Assembly: GCA_009859145.1 (NCBI GenBank)
Contig: VRVR01000059.1
Coordinates: 62,001-126,000, forward strand
Direction of reading: 5' to 3'
Length of the DNA: 64,000 nucleotides
Origin: Andalucia godoyi
Taxonomy: Eukaryota > Discoba > Jakobea > Jakobida > Andaluciidae
The notes under the pieces are model-generated. The model had not been told where the DNA came from. It searched no databases and worked only from the letters and a program-made list of their open reading frames with translations. The first letter of the stretch is position 1; each line of letters opens with the position of its first letter. A program made the translations under genes and the position numbers. Below, one piece after another: positions 38,089 to 47,209 of the stretch.

Positions 38089-41000
38089 CTAAAATGCGGG
38101 TTCGAAAACCGTGGTCTGCCACTGAATTCCAATACTTGCCGATAGTCTGCGCAGTTTTGCGATGGACGTCTTCTGAAATGCAAACCACAGAAGGAACCGC
38201 TTGCTGCGGGGATGCGATACCGCATCGTAGATCGTCAGTGACATGAACGAACTTTCGGCAACACCTGGGTTCGGTAGCCAGTCCTGAAAGCAAATCTGTC
38301 CGGGATAATCCCATACGGCACCAACGACGCATTTTGTAGAATCGAGGAGTCTCCAGCACCGACCAACGGGCTTTCTCGTGTCTGGCAGTGCGTGAACATT
38401 GAAGTCGAAACCAGAAGCGAGAAGCTTGCTTATCAAGACGTTCATCGATTCCGAAGAGGACACCGCCATCAGTAGGAAACTCTGGCATACTGTTCCGTAC
38501 AGTACTCCGCTTCCCCACCCACTCCACGTGCCCGCGTTCCGCTGCTTGTCGACGAGCGTCCCTTTTTCGAGTGAGGCAACACATTCGAGTTGGATCTTTC
38601 CAGGGCGTTCTTCCAGCGCAGCACAGAGGACGGGGCCGCAAAATATATCAATATGCCGCACCGGTAACACATCTGCAGTATCCAGCAGCGATCCCACCCT
38701 TCTTCGACCGCTTGTAGGACCTTCGGATGGTGTAGTCCGTTGCCGCTTGAAAAGTTGCGAGGCTTCCAGCCGGGCCTGATATTCGTTCCCAAACACAAAA
38801 TCCACGGCTTCTTTTGGCGAACAGGTATATGTTTCGATGAGAATCTTGGTCATTGCCATTGCAAACTGCGTGAAAGTCAGGCACAGTGCAACTCTGACCT
38901 TGAGCGTCGATCCTACTTTCTGCAGTTTTGCAAACTCTTCGAAAACACGTTTCCGAGACTTTGCATTCGCTGCCGCTACCCGAGGATCAGTATCATCCTC
39001 ATTTTCCTCTTCCCTCTCGTCCACCTTTCCACCACCGTCTTCTTGCACTTGCACTTGTCCTGATAGTTGTCCTGATACATGTTCTCGTTCTCCACCTCGA
39101 TCAGTTTCTGCGGGCTCCGATCTTTTCAGAGGCGGCTGCGGCTCGACGAGCATGATTCGGAGATAGTCCAGAACGCCTTCCCAAGCTGGCAACTCCATGT
39201 AGTGGACATTGTACATGTCTTGTTTGCTGCAGTACCTGTGAAAGAGTCTTTTCATGTGCGCGAGATGCTGGCCGACGATTTGCAGCGGCGGAGGTTCATC
39301 TCGGTATGCAAACGGCACTGCGTTTCCGTACGTTCGATTATCATTCGATGCATCCGCCAACACGTCGGCTTCATACGAGAGCTCCAGTCGAATTTCTGAG
39401 ATTGCAGAAGCCAGAATGGGTGCTGCGGTCCTCACAGCAGGCTCCACCAAGACGACCAGGACACGATCCGGCGGATGGGCAGGCAACACAATCGTTGCCT
39501 CCGTCGACGACGCAACCGTCTGGGCCGGAGCATACAGAACAACCTGGAATTCATCATCATCGTCGTCGTCAACTTGTTGTCGTGGCACTTCCACTGCCAC
39601 TGCTCCCTGTGACTGTGTCCGCTTCCCTTTTTGGGTGCTTTTTGGCAGTCCTCGGAGCCGAATTGTGAAATCTGCGCTGGATCCGGTGTCAAAGTCCTTT
39701 CCCATCACGCGAATTGCGAGTTTTCCACTGCATGGACCACGACTGGGCTCAAGTGCCATGAGAGTTGGAACCATAGACGAACCGCGTCTTGGATCCAGCC
39801 TTTCCTGGTACATGCTCGTTCCGATGGCACCCGACAAGCCCGGTTTCTGTACATAGGTTTCATTCATCCATTGAATCATGCAGTCGACGCAATCCAGAAT
39901 GGTTGCATTTCCCTGGCTCATTCGCTCACATCGAAACTCTTTGTCCACGAATTTTCCCGCATGTTCTTCCTGTTGGTCTTCCTGTTGTTCTTGCAGATGA
40001 TGTTCGTGGTCAACCACCGTGATGGTAACAGGCGGGCGATTGGAAAGTGGGTGTAAGAAAAGTGGCTGTGAAAATGCGTGCTCTGCAACGCGCACCAAGC
40101 ATTGCACAAACGCGTCTGGATCCAGTTCTAACAACGTCTCGTCATTGTCATGTTCATCATTGTCCTCTATCTCTTCTTCTTCTTCTTCTTCTTCTTCCTG
40201 CTCCTGCTCCTGCTCCTGCTCCTCCTCATCACCACCCTCTTCTTTTGGATCGTCATGCTCTTTATCATCGTCTTGTCCCTCCTCTGTTTTGGTTTCGTCA
40301 TTTTCTGCGTGATCGTTTTGAGCATTCTCTGCAACGAGTCGATTGTACATGTTTGTATCATAGAAACACTGGGCGATCTGCGCCTTGCAAACGAGCTTTG
40401 GGCAGATCTGGAAATCCAGTGCAAAGATCATAAACTCTCCCAGCGACACCACCGAGTCCATTCGAAGCACTTCCTGCCAACTGACCGGTCCGTCTGGCTC
40501 ATCCAGCGACGCATAGTGCTCATTGATCTTTTTCACGCTTCTTCGAAAGCCATCCATCTTGTCTCTTACTTTTGTGCCCCACATTCCACCCTCCTCTTCC
40601 TCCTGTTTTCCTTTCCTGCTACGCTCTCCCTGTTGCAATAATTGAGCAGAGCGGACGGATGCGCATGCTGGAGTCACGCAGAATCCAAACGGCAGAAGAT
40701 ACGTGCGCAAGAACCATTTCCATGCCTTCGCAGCATCCGTCGTGTGTTTCGCCATGCGCATCGCCGCCATTCGACACGCTCGAACCCACAGAGGCTGCGC
40801 CAGCGTCCACGTCCTCGTCGGTCGGCCAGCAGTCGTAGTACTGCCGGGAGTTCCCGAAGCAGAGCCGCTTCGAGCAGCGCTTCTGGGCTTGGTTCCGGGT
40901 GGCGAAAGAACCTCGGCAATCTTGGCGACGGTTTCAGGAGCAAGAGCCAGCGGGGACGGCCCTGCTCGACCGATATGCAGCACGCGATAAAAGTACCACT

Positions 41001-41145
41001 CCAACTCACGATGAGCATCCAGCATGCCAACAGCGTCACGAGTGTCGTCGTCGCAAACCGAGTACTGGTGGGTCAAACGGACATACATCGTCTGCAGCGC
41101 TTCCTCGACATCCCGTGCATCAGAAGGGACCCATATCGGTCTCAT
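38089..41145 (-). CDS. Large orphan protein with an IPT/TIG-like segment
   Basis: 1018 aa from MRPIWVPSDA, the first ATG of the open frame. The N-terminal 300 residues are helical and aromatic-rich (WKWFLRTYLLPFGFCVTP, SWQEVLRMDSVVSLGEFMIFALDFQIC). A very acidic tract (poly-Glu/Asp, partly from a CTT repeat at about 40168-40197) lies near residues 290-345. Around residue 455-560 the pattern LEPSRGPCSGKLAIRVMGKDF resembles an IPT/TIG immunoglobulin-like fold. A second acidic linker (about 690-735) leads to a C-terminal part with WSGWGSGVLYGTV and ICFQDWLPNPG, unassigned. No enzyme motif is visible. IPT-like folds in protists occur in large structural and signalling proteins; the assignment is weak and the rest is orphan. 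Confidence 0.7.
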   Translation of the reverse strand: MRPIWVPSDARDVEEALQTMYVRLTHQYSVCDDDTRDAVGMLDAHRELEWYFYRVLHIGRAGPSPLALAPETVAKIAEVLSPPGTKPRSAARSGSASGTPGSTTTAGRPTRTWTLAQPLWVRACRMAAMRMAKHTTDAAKAWKWFLRTYLLPFGFCVTPACASVRSAQLLQQGERSRKGKQEEEEGGMWGTKVRDKMDGFRRSVKKINEHYASLDEPDGPVSWQEVLRMDSVVSLGEFMIFALDFQICPKLVCKAQIAQCFYDTNMYNRLVAENAQNDHAENDETKTEEGQDDDKEHDDPKEEGGDEEEQEQEQEQEEEEEEEEEIEDNDEHDNDETLLELDPDAFVQCLVRVAEHAFSQPLFLHPLSNRPPVTITVVDHEHHLQEQQEDQQEEHAGKFVDKEFRCERMSQGNATILDCVDCMIQWMNETYVQKPGLSGAIGTSMYQERLDPRRGSSMVPTLMALEPSRGPCSGKLAIRVMGKDFDTGSSADFTIRLRGLPKSTQKGKRTQSQGAVAVEVPRQQVDDDDDDEFQVVLYAPAQTVASSTEATIVLPAHPPDRVLVVLVEPAVRTAAPILASAISEIRLELSYEADVLADASNDNRTYGNAVPFAYRDEPPPLQIVGQHLAHMKRLFHRYCSKQDMYNVHYMELPAWEGVLDYLRIMLVEPQPPLKRSEPAETDRGGEREHVSGQLSGQVQVQEDGGGKVDEREEENEDDTDPRVAAANAKSRKRVFEEFAKLQKVGSTLKVRVALCLTFTQFAMAMTKILIETYTCSPKEAVDFVFGNEYQARLEASQLFKRQRTTPSEGPTSGRRRVGSLLDTADVLPVRHIDIFCGPVLCAALEERPGKIQLECVASLEKGTLVDKQRNAGTWSGWGSGVLYGTVCQSFLLMAVSSSESMNVLISKLLASGFDFNVHALPDTRKPVGRCWRLLDSTKCVVGAVWDYPGQICFQDWLPNPGVAESSFMSLTIYDAVSHPRSKRFLLWFAFQKTSIAKLRRLSASIGIQWQTTVFEPAF

Positions 41146-41289
41146 TCCATATTTTTCTTCTTTTAACAATTTAAATTAAAAAAAAAAAGGAAAAGAAAAT
41201 GAAAACGCAGAAGCAAGCAGCCAGCTTATCTACGCCCTTCTGTAAATTGCGCAGTAACGCTCACCGTAGTTTTTGCAGGATTTGATGTT

Positions 41290-42159
41290 TTATGCCATGG
41301 CTCTACGGGTGGCTTCATAGGCCATCATTCCAGCGCCGTTGGCTACGACGGAGCGCAAACAGGCGGGAACAACGCCCCGAAAGAGTCCTCTGAGCCCTTG
41401 AGTCTGGAAAACCGCTCGAAAGCGCTGCGTTACAGTCGGCGGAGAAGTGGAATTGGGAGACTCGACGGTCTGGGCCTGGATGCGGGTCTTGATGACCTCG
41501 AGGGGCATGACGAGGAGCCACGCGGCAGTGGCTGCACCGCCGCCTGTGACGAAGCCGTTTACGAGCGGCGGGAGGTCTTTGCGGAGGTCTCGCGTGCCGT
41601 GGATGATGGTGAAGAAGGAGCCGAGGAGGAGGCAGTTGCGCGCGACGGTGACGCCAAATCCCGAATAGAGCGACTGAAAATTGTATGTTTGATGTGTCTG
41701 ACGTCGGACTTTTGCGAGTTCAATCGGCGATTCAAACACTGCGCGTGCCGATCCCGCCAAGGCCCCGCCCAAGAAACAGTCATACCACATCAGCGGTCGG
41801 CTTTCGGAACTCACACGGGCCACCACCGCCGCATACACACTAAATTGGACACTCCGCAGCAGTCCCGCACCCAAAGCAGGCGGAACCACTCCGCGATACA
41901 GCCCAACGACCCCTTCGCTCCGCAGCGTCTCCCGCGCGACCTGCACCAGCGTCGGACTTTTCATCGCCTTCAATCCACCTCCCCCAGAAACCCTATTTCC
42001 CGCTCCACACTCACCATCACCAACACCAGCACCAACCCGACTCCCGCTCGACGCTTGCATCTTGGTCTTGATCGTGTCCAACGGCTGTCCAACAAGCACC
42101 GCCGTAATCCCTGATGCCCATCCACTCACAAACCCCACAATCGGAGACTCATTGTTCAT
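41290..42159 (-). CDS. Mitochondrial carrier family (SLC25) transporter
   Basis: 289 aa, start MNNESPIVGFVSG (upstream frame is CA-repeat-derived). Three repeats carry the carrier signature PxDxxKx: QPLDTIKTKMQ, ESPIELAKVRRQ and MPLEVIKTRIQ, each followed by a GxxGLYRG-type motif (EGVVGLYRG, FQSLYSGF, QGLRGLFRG). Six transmembrane helices are expected in the inner mitochondrial membrane. A Gly-rich insertion at about 40-62 in the first matrix loop is unusual. The overall look (VVPPALGAGLLRSVQFSVY, CFLGGALAGSARAVFESPIE) is nearest the carnitine/ornithine-like or ORT/BAC clade, but the contact-point residues do not let me name the substrate. Confidence 0.9.
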   Translation of the reverse strand: MNNESPIVGFVSGWASGITAVLVGQPLDTIKTKMQASSGSRVGAGVGDGECGAGNRVSGGGGLKAMKSPTLVQVARETLRSEGVVGLYRGVVPPALGAGLLRSVQFSVYAAVVARVSSESRPLMWYDCFLGGALAGSARAVFESPIELAKVRRQTHQTYNFQSLYSGFGVTVARNCLLLGSFFTIIHGTRDLRKDLPPLVNGFVTGGGAATAAWLLVMPLEVIKTRIQAQTVESPNSTSPPTVTQRFRAVFQTQGLRGLFRGVVPACLRSVVANGAGMMAYEATRRAMA

Positions 42160-42182
42160 TCTCGTCCCTCTTCTCCTCTTTC

Positions 42183-42185
<3 letters not shown>

Positions 42186-42224
<39 letters not shown>

Positions 42225-42230
42225 CACAAA
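42186..42230. repeat. (CA)n microsatellite
   Basis: CA dinucleotide run just upstream (minus sense) of the mitochondrial carrier start codon, interrupted once by CGCA. Confidence 0.9.
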
Positions 42231-42440
42231 TAATAATAAACAAACAAACAAGCAACGCAACGAACGTTCAATAAATTTTCACCGTCCGCCTGCTTAATAC
42301 CGGCTTGCAGTCACTGCTCACAACAACAATAATGATAGTAATAAACCAATAGAAAAAACGCAAGAAGCACCACACCCAAATTTCGGATCGAAGACACTCG
42401 GGTATATGGCAAACTGGGGAAGGAGGGCTTACAGCCGGCC

Positions 42441-42447
42441 GACGTCA
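42441..42447. promoter_or_regulatory. GACGTCA half-palindrome
   Basis: GACGTCA (TGACGTC on the minus strand) about 280 bp upstream of the carrier start; it is a CRE/ATF-type half-site by sequence only. Confidence 0.35.
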
Positions 42448-42611
42448 TCAATTCGTTGTTCGTTCGACATTTCCCCCCAGCGACTGATTGGAGAACACCG
42501 CTGAACAGGCGACCTGCGTTTGGTCGTGAATGGTTTGTTTACATGAATTAAAGTGGCAATACGCCAGCCACAGTGGTAGGCTAATCGTGAGAGGGAAAAA
42601 AAGACGATTTG

Positions 42612-43349
42612 CTAGTCGGCGTTGAGCAGAGAATGAATCGATGACGCAGACGAGGTTGTCGATGTCGTGGAGGATGTGGAGGATGCAGAAGAAGACGTGG
42701 TGGTGACGCTCGAGCTAGAGTGAACGGATGGCGAGTCGAGGATGGAGAGCGCATCGGTAGGAAGGTGCAGCATTGCGGTGAGTTTCTGGACTTTCCGCGC
42801 GAGTCCGTTTGCCTTGTCGGTCTGATGGCGGACCCATTCTCCAGATCGGAGCATCTTGTTTTCCGTTTCAAGCGCAACGACCCGTTCTCGCCATACTCTT
42901 TCTTTTTCTGCCCATTCCTCGCGGTCCCGCCGTGCCGCATCTTCCAAGTCCCGGATCCGGGATTCAAGCTCCTCGTGCAAGTCGCGTTTGCGGCTCCGCG
43001 ACCTCTGCGCAGCCACTCGGTTCCGCTCCCGTCTCGCTTCATGTCGCTTCTCACGCTCCGCAGCCTCCATCGCTCGCGCAGACTCCACCAAATGCGTCGA
43101 CGCCGACGATTGTGTTTGTTGCAACTGTGGTTGCATCACGAGCGACTGCGCAGGCGTTGGATACCGCATTGTCATCCACGTCGACGACGGCGATGATGGA
43201 TGTCCCACAGCTGTCATAGCGGGCGTAGAACACGCATGAGACGGGGGTCGTAGATACGAGTGCGCAGGGTGTGCAGTGTGAGGTGGGTGTGATGAGTGTG
43301 CAGGATGTGATGGAGTGACAGATGCATAGCTCGGGAGTCGCAGCATCAT
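42612..43349 (-). CDS. bZIP transcription factor
   Basis: 245 aa from the first ATG (43349; a second Met follows directly). The N-terminal third is His/Pro/Ser-rich, typical of an activation region. The basic region RRERNRVAAQRSRSRKR carries the bZIP signature N-x7-R (N110, R118), followed by leucine-zipper-like heptads (LHEELESRIRDLEDAARRDREE ... RVVALETENKMLRS) through about residue 170. The C-terminus is a Ser/Thr-rich low-complexity tail. The basic region with NxxAAxRSR is of the CREB/ATF/Jun/Yap broad class, whose sites are TGACGTCA or TGACTCA. Two perfect TGACGTCA palindromes lie 0.44-0.55 kb upstream of this gene. Target genes are unknown. Confidence 0.9.
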   Translation of the reverse strand: MMLRLPSYASVTPSHPAHSSHPPHTAHPAHSYLRPPSHACSTPAMTAVGHPSSPSSTWMTMRYPTPAQSLVMQPQLQQTQSSASTHLVESARAMEAAEREKRHEARRERNRVAAQRSRSRKRDLHEELESRIRDLEDAARRDREEWAEKERVWRERVVALETENKMLRSGEWVRHQTDKANGLARKVQKLTAMLHLPTDALSILDSPSVHSSSSVTTTSSSASSTSSTTSTTSSASSIHSLLNAD

Positions 43350-43787
43350 TCTCGACACTCACTCTCTCACACACACACTCGCTGCTTCTATGTGTCTTAT
43401 TTTCCGGATATGATGACAATGACAATGATGATGATGGGGATGGGGATGATGATGATGAGGGGGAGGGGGGATGAGGGATGGAGATGGGCGTGGATGATCG
43501 GCAAGGTGTGGGGACGCTTGGAGGGAACGAAAGCCGGGGGGAAATAAAAGGGGAAAACAGTGCAGAGCAACACAGAAAATCAAAGGAACGAAAACGAATG
43601 GGAAATTCAAACGACGCGGATAGAAAGAGTCGAAACGGAGATTATCGGGGCAAACAGAAGCACGCGAACCAGAGGCTGACGGAGTTCCGGCGGAGGTGGT
43701 CCGACAAGGATTCCCGAACAGGAAAGTTGAAGTGGATGACGAGGAAGCAAGCAGCGGTGCAATAGCACAAACGTGTCGGAGCAATCA

Positions 43788-43795
43788 TGACGTCA
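43788..43795. promoter_or_regulatory. CRE palindrome TGACGTCA (distal 1)
   Basis: Perfect 8-bp CRE, about 440 bp upstream of the bZIP start codon (minus sense). Confidence 0.55.
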
Positions 43796-43896
43796 CTTTC
43801 TTCCCGCACAGCTTTACCCTTTTCCTCGTTGCATCTTTTGCTCCGACAAGCACAGAAAAAAACCTCCATTGCGGACCACGCCGCAGCAGCTTCCAC

Positions 43897-43904
43897 TGAC
43901 GTCA
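43897..43904. promoter_or_regulatory. CRE palindrome TGACGTCA (distal 2)
   Basis: Second perfect CRE, 109 bp from the first (start to start), about ten helical turns apart. Confidence 0.55.
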
Positions 43905-44138
43905 CTCACCGCTTGCTCTTTTCCTTTTTCGGCGGGAGCGTTCTCTCCTTTCGCGCATCTAACATTTGCACATCGCCTTTTGTTTCTTATTCTTATTATT
44001 AATATCCCTTTTTTTTACAGCCAGTACTTTTTTATTTTTATCTATGCCTAAATGAAGCCGAGGATGCCCGTTGTTCGGGCGAGAAACTGCAAGGAGGGCG
44101 CCGAGGGACCTTGGAGAAGACCGCTTGGTCACCACGAT

Positions 44139-45710
44139 CTAGATTTCCAAGGATCGTGTTGCGGCTCTCACGTCTCCAACAAACCTCCTTGCTCTCGCTC
44201 GTCGTTCGTCTCCCATCATGCGCAGCCGCATTCCCGGCTCCAGCGACGTCTTCTCTGCTCGCTTCATGTCATTTCCATTGTAGGCCTCTGGGGCACGCTC
44301 CGACACACGCTCTGCGGTGCGGTTGGGGGGTGAGAGGGAGAAGAAGGAGTGGTTCCACTTACCATACGTTTGCATGGTGCGTGTCATTTGCTTGAGAACG
44401 ACGGAGAGAAAGTCGATGTGCTGCCACATGACGGCTCCAAAAAACATCGCCCACACCGCCACATCAAACGCCTCTTCAAACTCCACCGTGTCCACGCCCC
44501 ACATGCTCTGGTTGGAGCTCATTTTCGCACTGTTGCTCTGGTAGACGTTGTAGAGGTTGCGGGAATATGTCGAGAGGCGAAAAAGGGCGTGGGCGGCAGG
44601 CCGGTTGAAAACAAGATCAAGAGCGAGGAGCGGCATCACGACAAGCATCCAGCAGCACGACAGAGTCATTGACGACAGTGAAAAAGAAGAAGATATGCGG
44701 ACGATCGGCAGTCGCAGCATGGAACAGACAGAAAGCACATTCGTGGCGTGTGCAAAGGTCAGCGTCAGCGTTGTCAGAAAGATAAAGGGACTCTGTATTC
44801 CGATACGAGGGTTCAGAATTGTGTACAGGATGCTGGACAGTGCATGCACCGCAACGAGAACGAGCATCGTCAGCATTCCGCGACCGTGCCGCGTCTCACC
44901 CGTTTGCACGGTTGCTTGGATCGTCGACTGGTCCGCTGCTTGCTGGCGATGCGAAAGGACAGTGCGAATGTTGGAGACGAGAGATGCAATGGCAAACATG
45001 GCAGTCAGCGCCACCGACGCTATCAAGACCAAATATGACGAAATTATCGAAGAGGACGACGAAGAGGATGAGGATGAGGAGAAAGACGAGAGCGACCGCA
45101 GAAGGAAGAAAAGGGAAAGAAGAACAAGTCCTTCCGTGGGAGCGCTGACGGCTGCAAACTTCATCTTGTGCGTGTTTGCGTGTTCCCAGTGTGCACCAAA
45201 AAACGCAGTCATTGCAAGAACCACGGTGATCGTCTGGGCCCAGCACACGATCTTGGGGGAAGTCAGCATCGTCTCCATCGACACCTCTGCGTACGCCTCT
45301 GAGTGGGGGTAAAGGGCGCTGCAAAAAAGGACAGCGAGGCAGCCAGTGGAAATGGCGTCGCATGCGTGATCCCAGAGCTCGCCCATTGGTGCTGCCGACT
45401 GCGTGGCTCTCGCGTGCTTGCCGTCGATTGCATCCAGGGTCTGGTACCCAAAGACCAGAAGCCCTGTCGCGGCGAAGAAGGGTCCATCGAGAACGGACAT
45501 TGGCACAAAGGACAGTGCAAGATACGGCAGTAGAATACATGCAAGGCCGAGCGCAGTCAGCGTGTTCGGAGACACGGTGCGCGGAACAAGACGCGCAACC
45601 CACGTCCAGTACGGCTGTAAAACCACGCGGCTCAGTGCAGAATGGTCCTCGGATACGTACCGGTGTTGCAGCACTTCCACCATCTCGGCATCACTCACAT
45701 ATTGAAACAT
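44139..45710 (-). CDS. CDP-alcohol phosphotransferase (ethanolamine/choline type)
   Basis: 523 aa. The catalytic motif DG-x2-AR-x8-G-x3-D-x3-D is intact: D96, G97, R101, G110, D114, D118 (IDGKHARATQSAAPMGELWDHACDA). Ten or so hydrophobic segments follow, including a Ser-rich loop (about 205-220) from a TCG/TCC repeat. The family transfers phosphocholine or phosphoethanolamine from the CDP-alcohol to diacylglycerol (EPT1/CHPT1-type) in the ER or Golgi. At 44362 (minus) the GTAAGT donor consensus and at 44312 a CGCAG acceptor bound a 51-nt segment that keeps frame whether or not it is removed, so the C-terminal tail has two possible forms. The DNA between this gene and the bZIP gene is about 0.8 kb. 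Confidence 0.9.
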   Translation of the reverse strand: MFQYVSDAEMVEVLQHRYVSEDHSALSRVVLQPYWTWVARLVPRTVSPNTLTALGLACILLPYLALSFVPMSVLDGPFFAATGLLVFGYQTLDAIDGKHARATQSAAPMGELWDHACDAISTGCLAVLFCSALYPHSEAYAEVSMETMLTSPKIVCWAQTITVVLAMTAFFGAHWEHANTHKMKFAAVSAPTEGLVLLSLFFLLRSLSSFSSSSSSSSSSSIISSYLVLIASVALTAMFAIASLVSNIRTVLSHRQQAADQSTIQATVQTGETRHGRGMLTMLVLVAVHALSSILYTILNPRIGIQSPFIFLTTLTLTFAHATNVLSVCSMLRLPIVRISSSFSLSSMTLSCCWMLVVMPLLALDLVFNRPAAHALFRLSTYSRNLYNVYQSNSAKMSSNQSMWGVDTVEFEEAFDVAVWAMFFGAVMWQHIDFLSVVLKQMTRTMQTYGKWNHSFFSLSPPNRTAERVSERAPEAYNGNDMKRAEKTSLEPGMRLRMMGDERRARARRFVGDVRAATRSLEI

Positions 45711-46115
45711 TTCGGGGAAGGGGATTCTTTTTTTCCCCCCTTTAAAACAAAAGAAAAGAAGAGTAAAGTAACAGTATCGAGAAAAGGGGGTTGATTGGCT
45801 TCAAGGTCGAATACAAGTAAAGAGCAATTATTGTCCAGTTTCAAAACATGTTTCAGCTGAAAGCGAGGAGTGCGGCGGTAAGAAGGGGGGAGACGAAGGA
45901 GGAAGCGGTGTCTGTGGTTTTTTTGTTTTTGTTTTGTTGCTCAATAGGGAAAGGAGAGAGATATCCCCACTCCAAGGATTTTTGCGTGCATCAGTCTATG
46001 AAAAGCGAGCGTGTGTTGTGTTGTTGTGTGTCGCATCCTGTTCGACTGAAGTGCAACTTGAACCAACCTTCGTGCAGCTCTCCGTTATCTGTTCTTCTTT
46101 TTCCAACGTCGTCCC
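45711..46115. other. Intergenic, no gene seen
   Basis: About 400 bp with pyrimidine-rich stretches; it should contain the promoter of the CDP-alcohol phosphotransferase gene. Confidence 0.5.
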
Positions 46116-46871
46116 TTACTCTTGTTCGCTCTGTGCCTCAACAAAGCTCTTGATGAGCTCTGCTTGTTCTGCGAAGTACTCGGCATATTGCGTCAGGAGA
46201 GCGATCTTGTCACCAAGCTTTGCAATGCAGACCATTTCCATCTCGACTGCCGTATCCACCTCAATCTGCGTGGCCTTGTCGCGGGAGAGACACCACCATT
46301 TTCGATCTTCAGTGAGTTCTGCACCAGTTTCCGCACGAAATGCGATGACTGACGGCTCGGTTTCCAGCTGTTGCCGAAGCGCAATGGATGCGTGAAGCTC
46401 AGATGCTAGCATTTCTTCATACAAGCTGGCGGCTGCAGCCTGGTTTTCAGCAGCCCTTGCTTCTTCTTCGCGCTTCTTCTCTTGCTGTTTCGCAGAAAGT
46501 GACTCCATGTACGCTATCGACGACTCAGTCTCAAACAGCTCAGTCTCCAGCCGAGACTTGGTCACATTCAGTCGGTCAATCGCCGACTTTTTAGACCCAA
46601 TCTTTTGTTGTACTGCAACAAACCCAAGGAAATGTTGGAATTAGAATATGCGCGTGCAAGACAACACCTTTCCTCGGAAAACAACCGGGCCAAAAGGAAC
46701 AATCAAAACAAAACAAAAACAAAAAAGGGTGTATGTATATGTGTTTGGGCAAGTAGACTGCATACGCGCAAAGAGGGTTCCTTTCTGAACATCAATGTTT
46801 GCTTTGGTTTCGTTAATCTGGTCCATGATGCTGCGCATCTCAAACTCGATCTCGGCTGCCGGAGATGCCAT
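46116..46871 (-). CDS. Small coiled-coil protein, unknown
   Basis: Two exons: 46871-46766 and 46612-46116, with a 153-bp intron (46613-46765; donor GTATGC, acceptor TTGCAG). Spliced length is 200 aa. The chain begins MASPAAEIEFEMRSIMDQ and is helical with coiled-coil character to about residue 115, then has a RKWWCLSRDKATQIEVDTAVEMEMVCIAKLG block and a final helix. The joined exon reads cleanly (FA-LQQKIGSKKSAIDRL). No domain is recognised; a coiled-coil plus C-terminal small domain recalls kinetochore or intraflagellar subunits but nothing supports a name. It is transcribed head to tail just downstream of coatomer alpha. Confidence 0.65.
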
Positions 46872-46885
46872 TGTTCTGGGTTTTT

Positions 46886-46935
46886 TTTCCCCCTCTTCTT
46901 CTTCTTCTTCTTCTTCTTCTTCTTTTTCTTTTTTC
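46886..46935. repeat. (CTT)n microsatellite
   Basis: CTT triplets just upstream (minus sense) of the coiled-coil protein start. Confidence 0.85.
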
Positions 46936-47209
46936 TTTCGGGGGAGGAGGACGGGGGCCTGGCGCGCTGTGATGCTCAGAACGTAAAGGAAGAAGAAACG
47001 TAAGAAGAAAAACATCATCATAATTATAATAAACATAAAAACGAAGTAAAAGAGAAATAGTGAAGAAAACAAAAAGTTGCGGAGACACGACTTTTCCCAA
47101 AGACGATTTTTCTGTTTGGATTTTTCCCGGGGTCGCACTACGGGGGTTTTCTGGCATTCCCTCTCCAATCAAGCACACGGCAAGTGGCTAACGAAAGGGT
47201 ATTCTTTAC

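Noticed and set aside
37958..38641. A 227-codon minus-strand frame overlapping the orphan IPT gene
   Set aside because: It is a shadow of the longer, better-composed frame 38089-41145.
41146..41169. A longer start for the orphan IPT protein at 41169
   Set aside because: That codon is TTG; the first ATG is at 41145.
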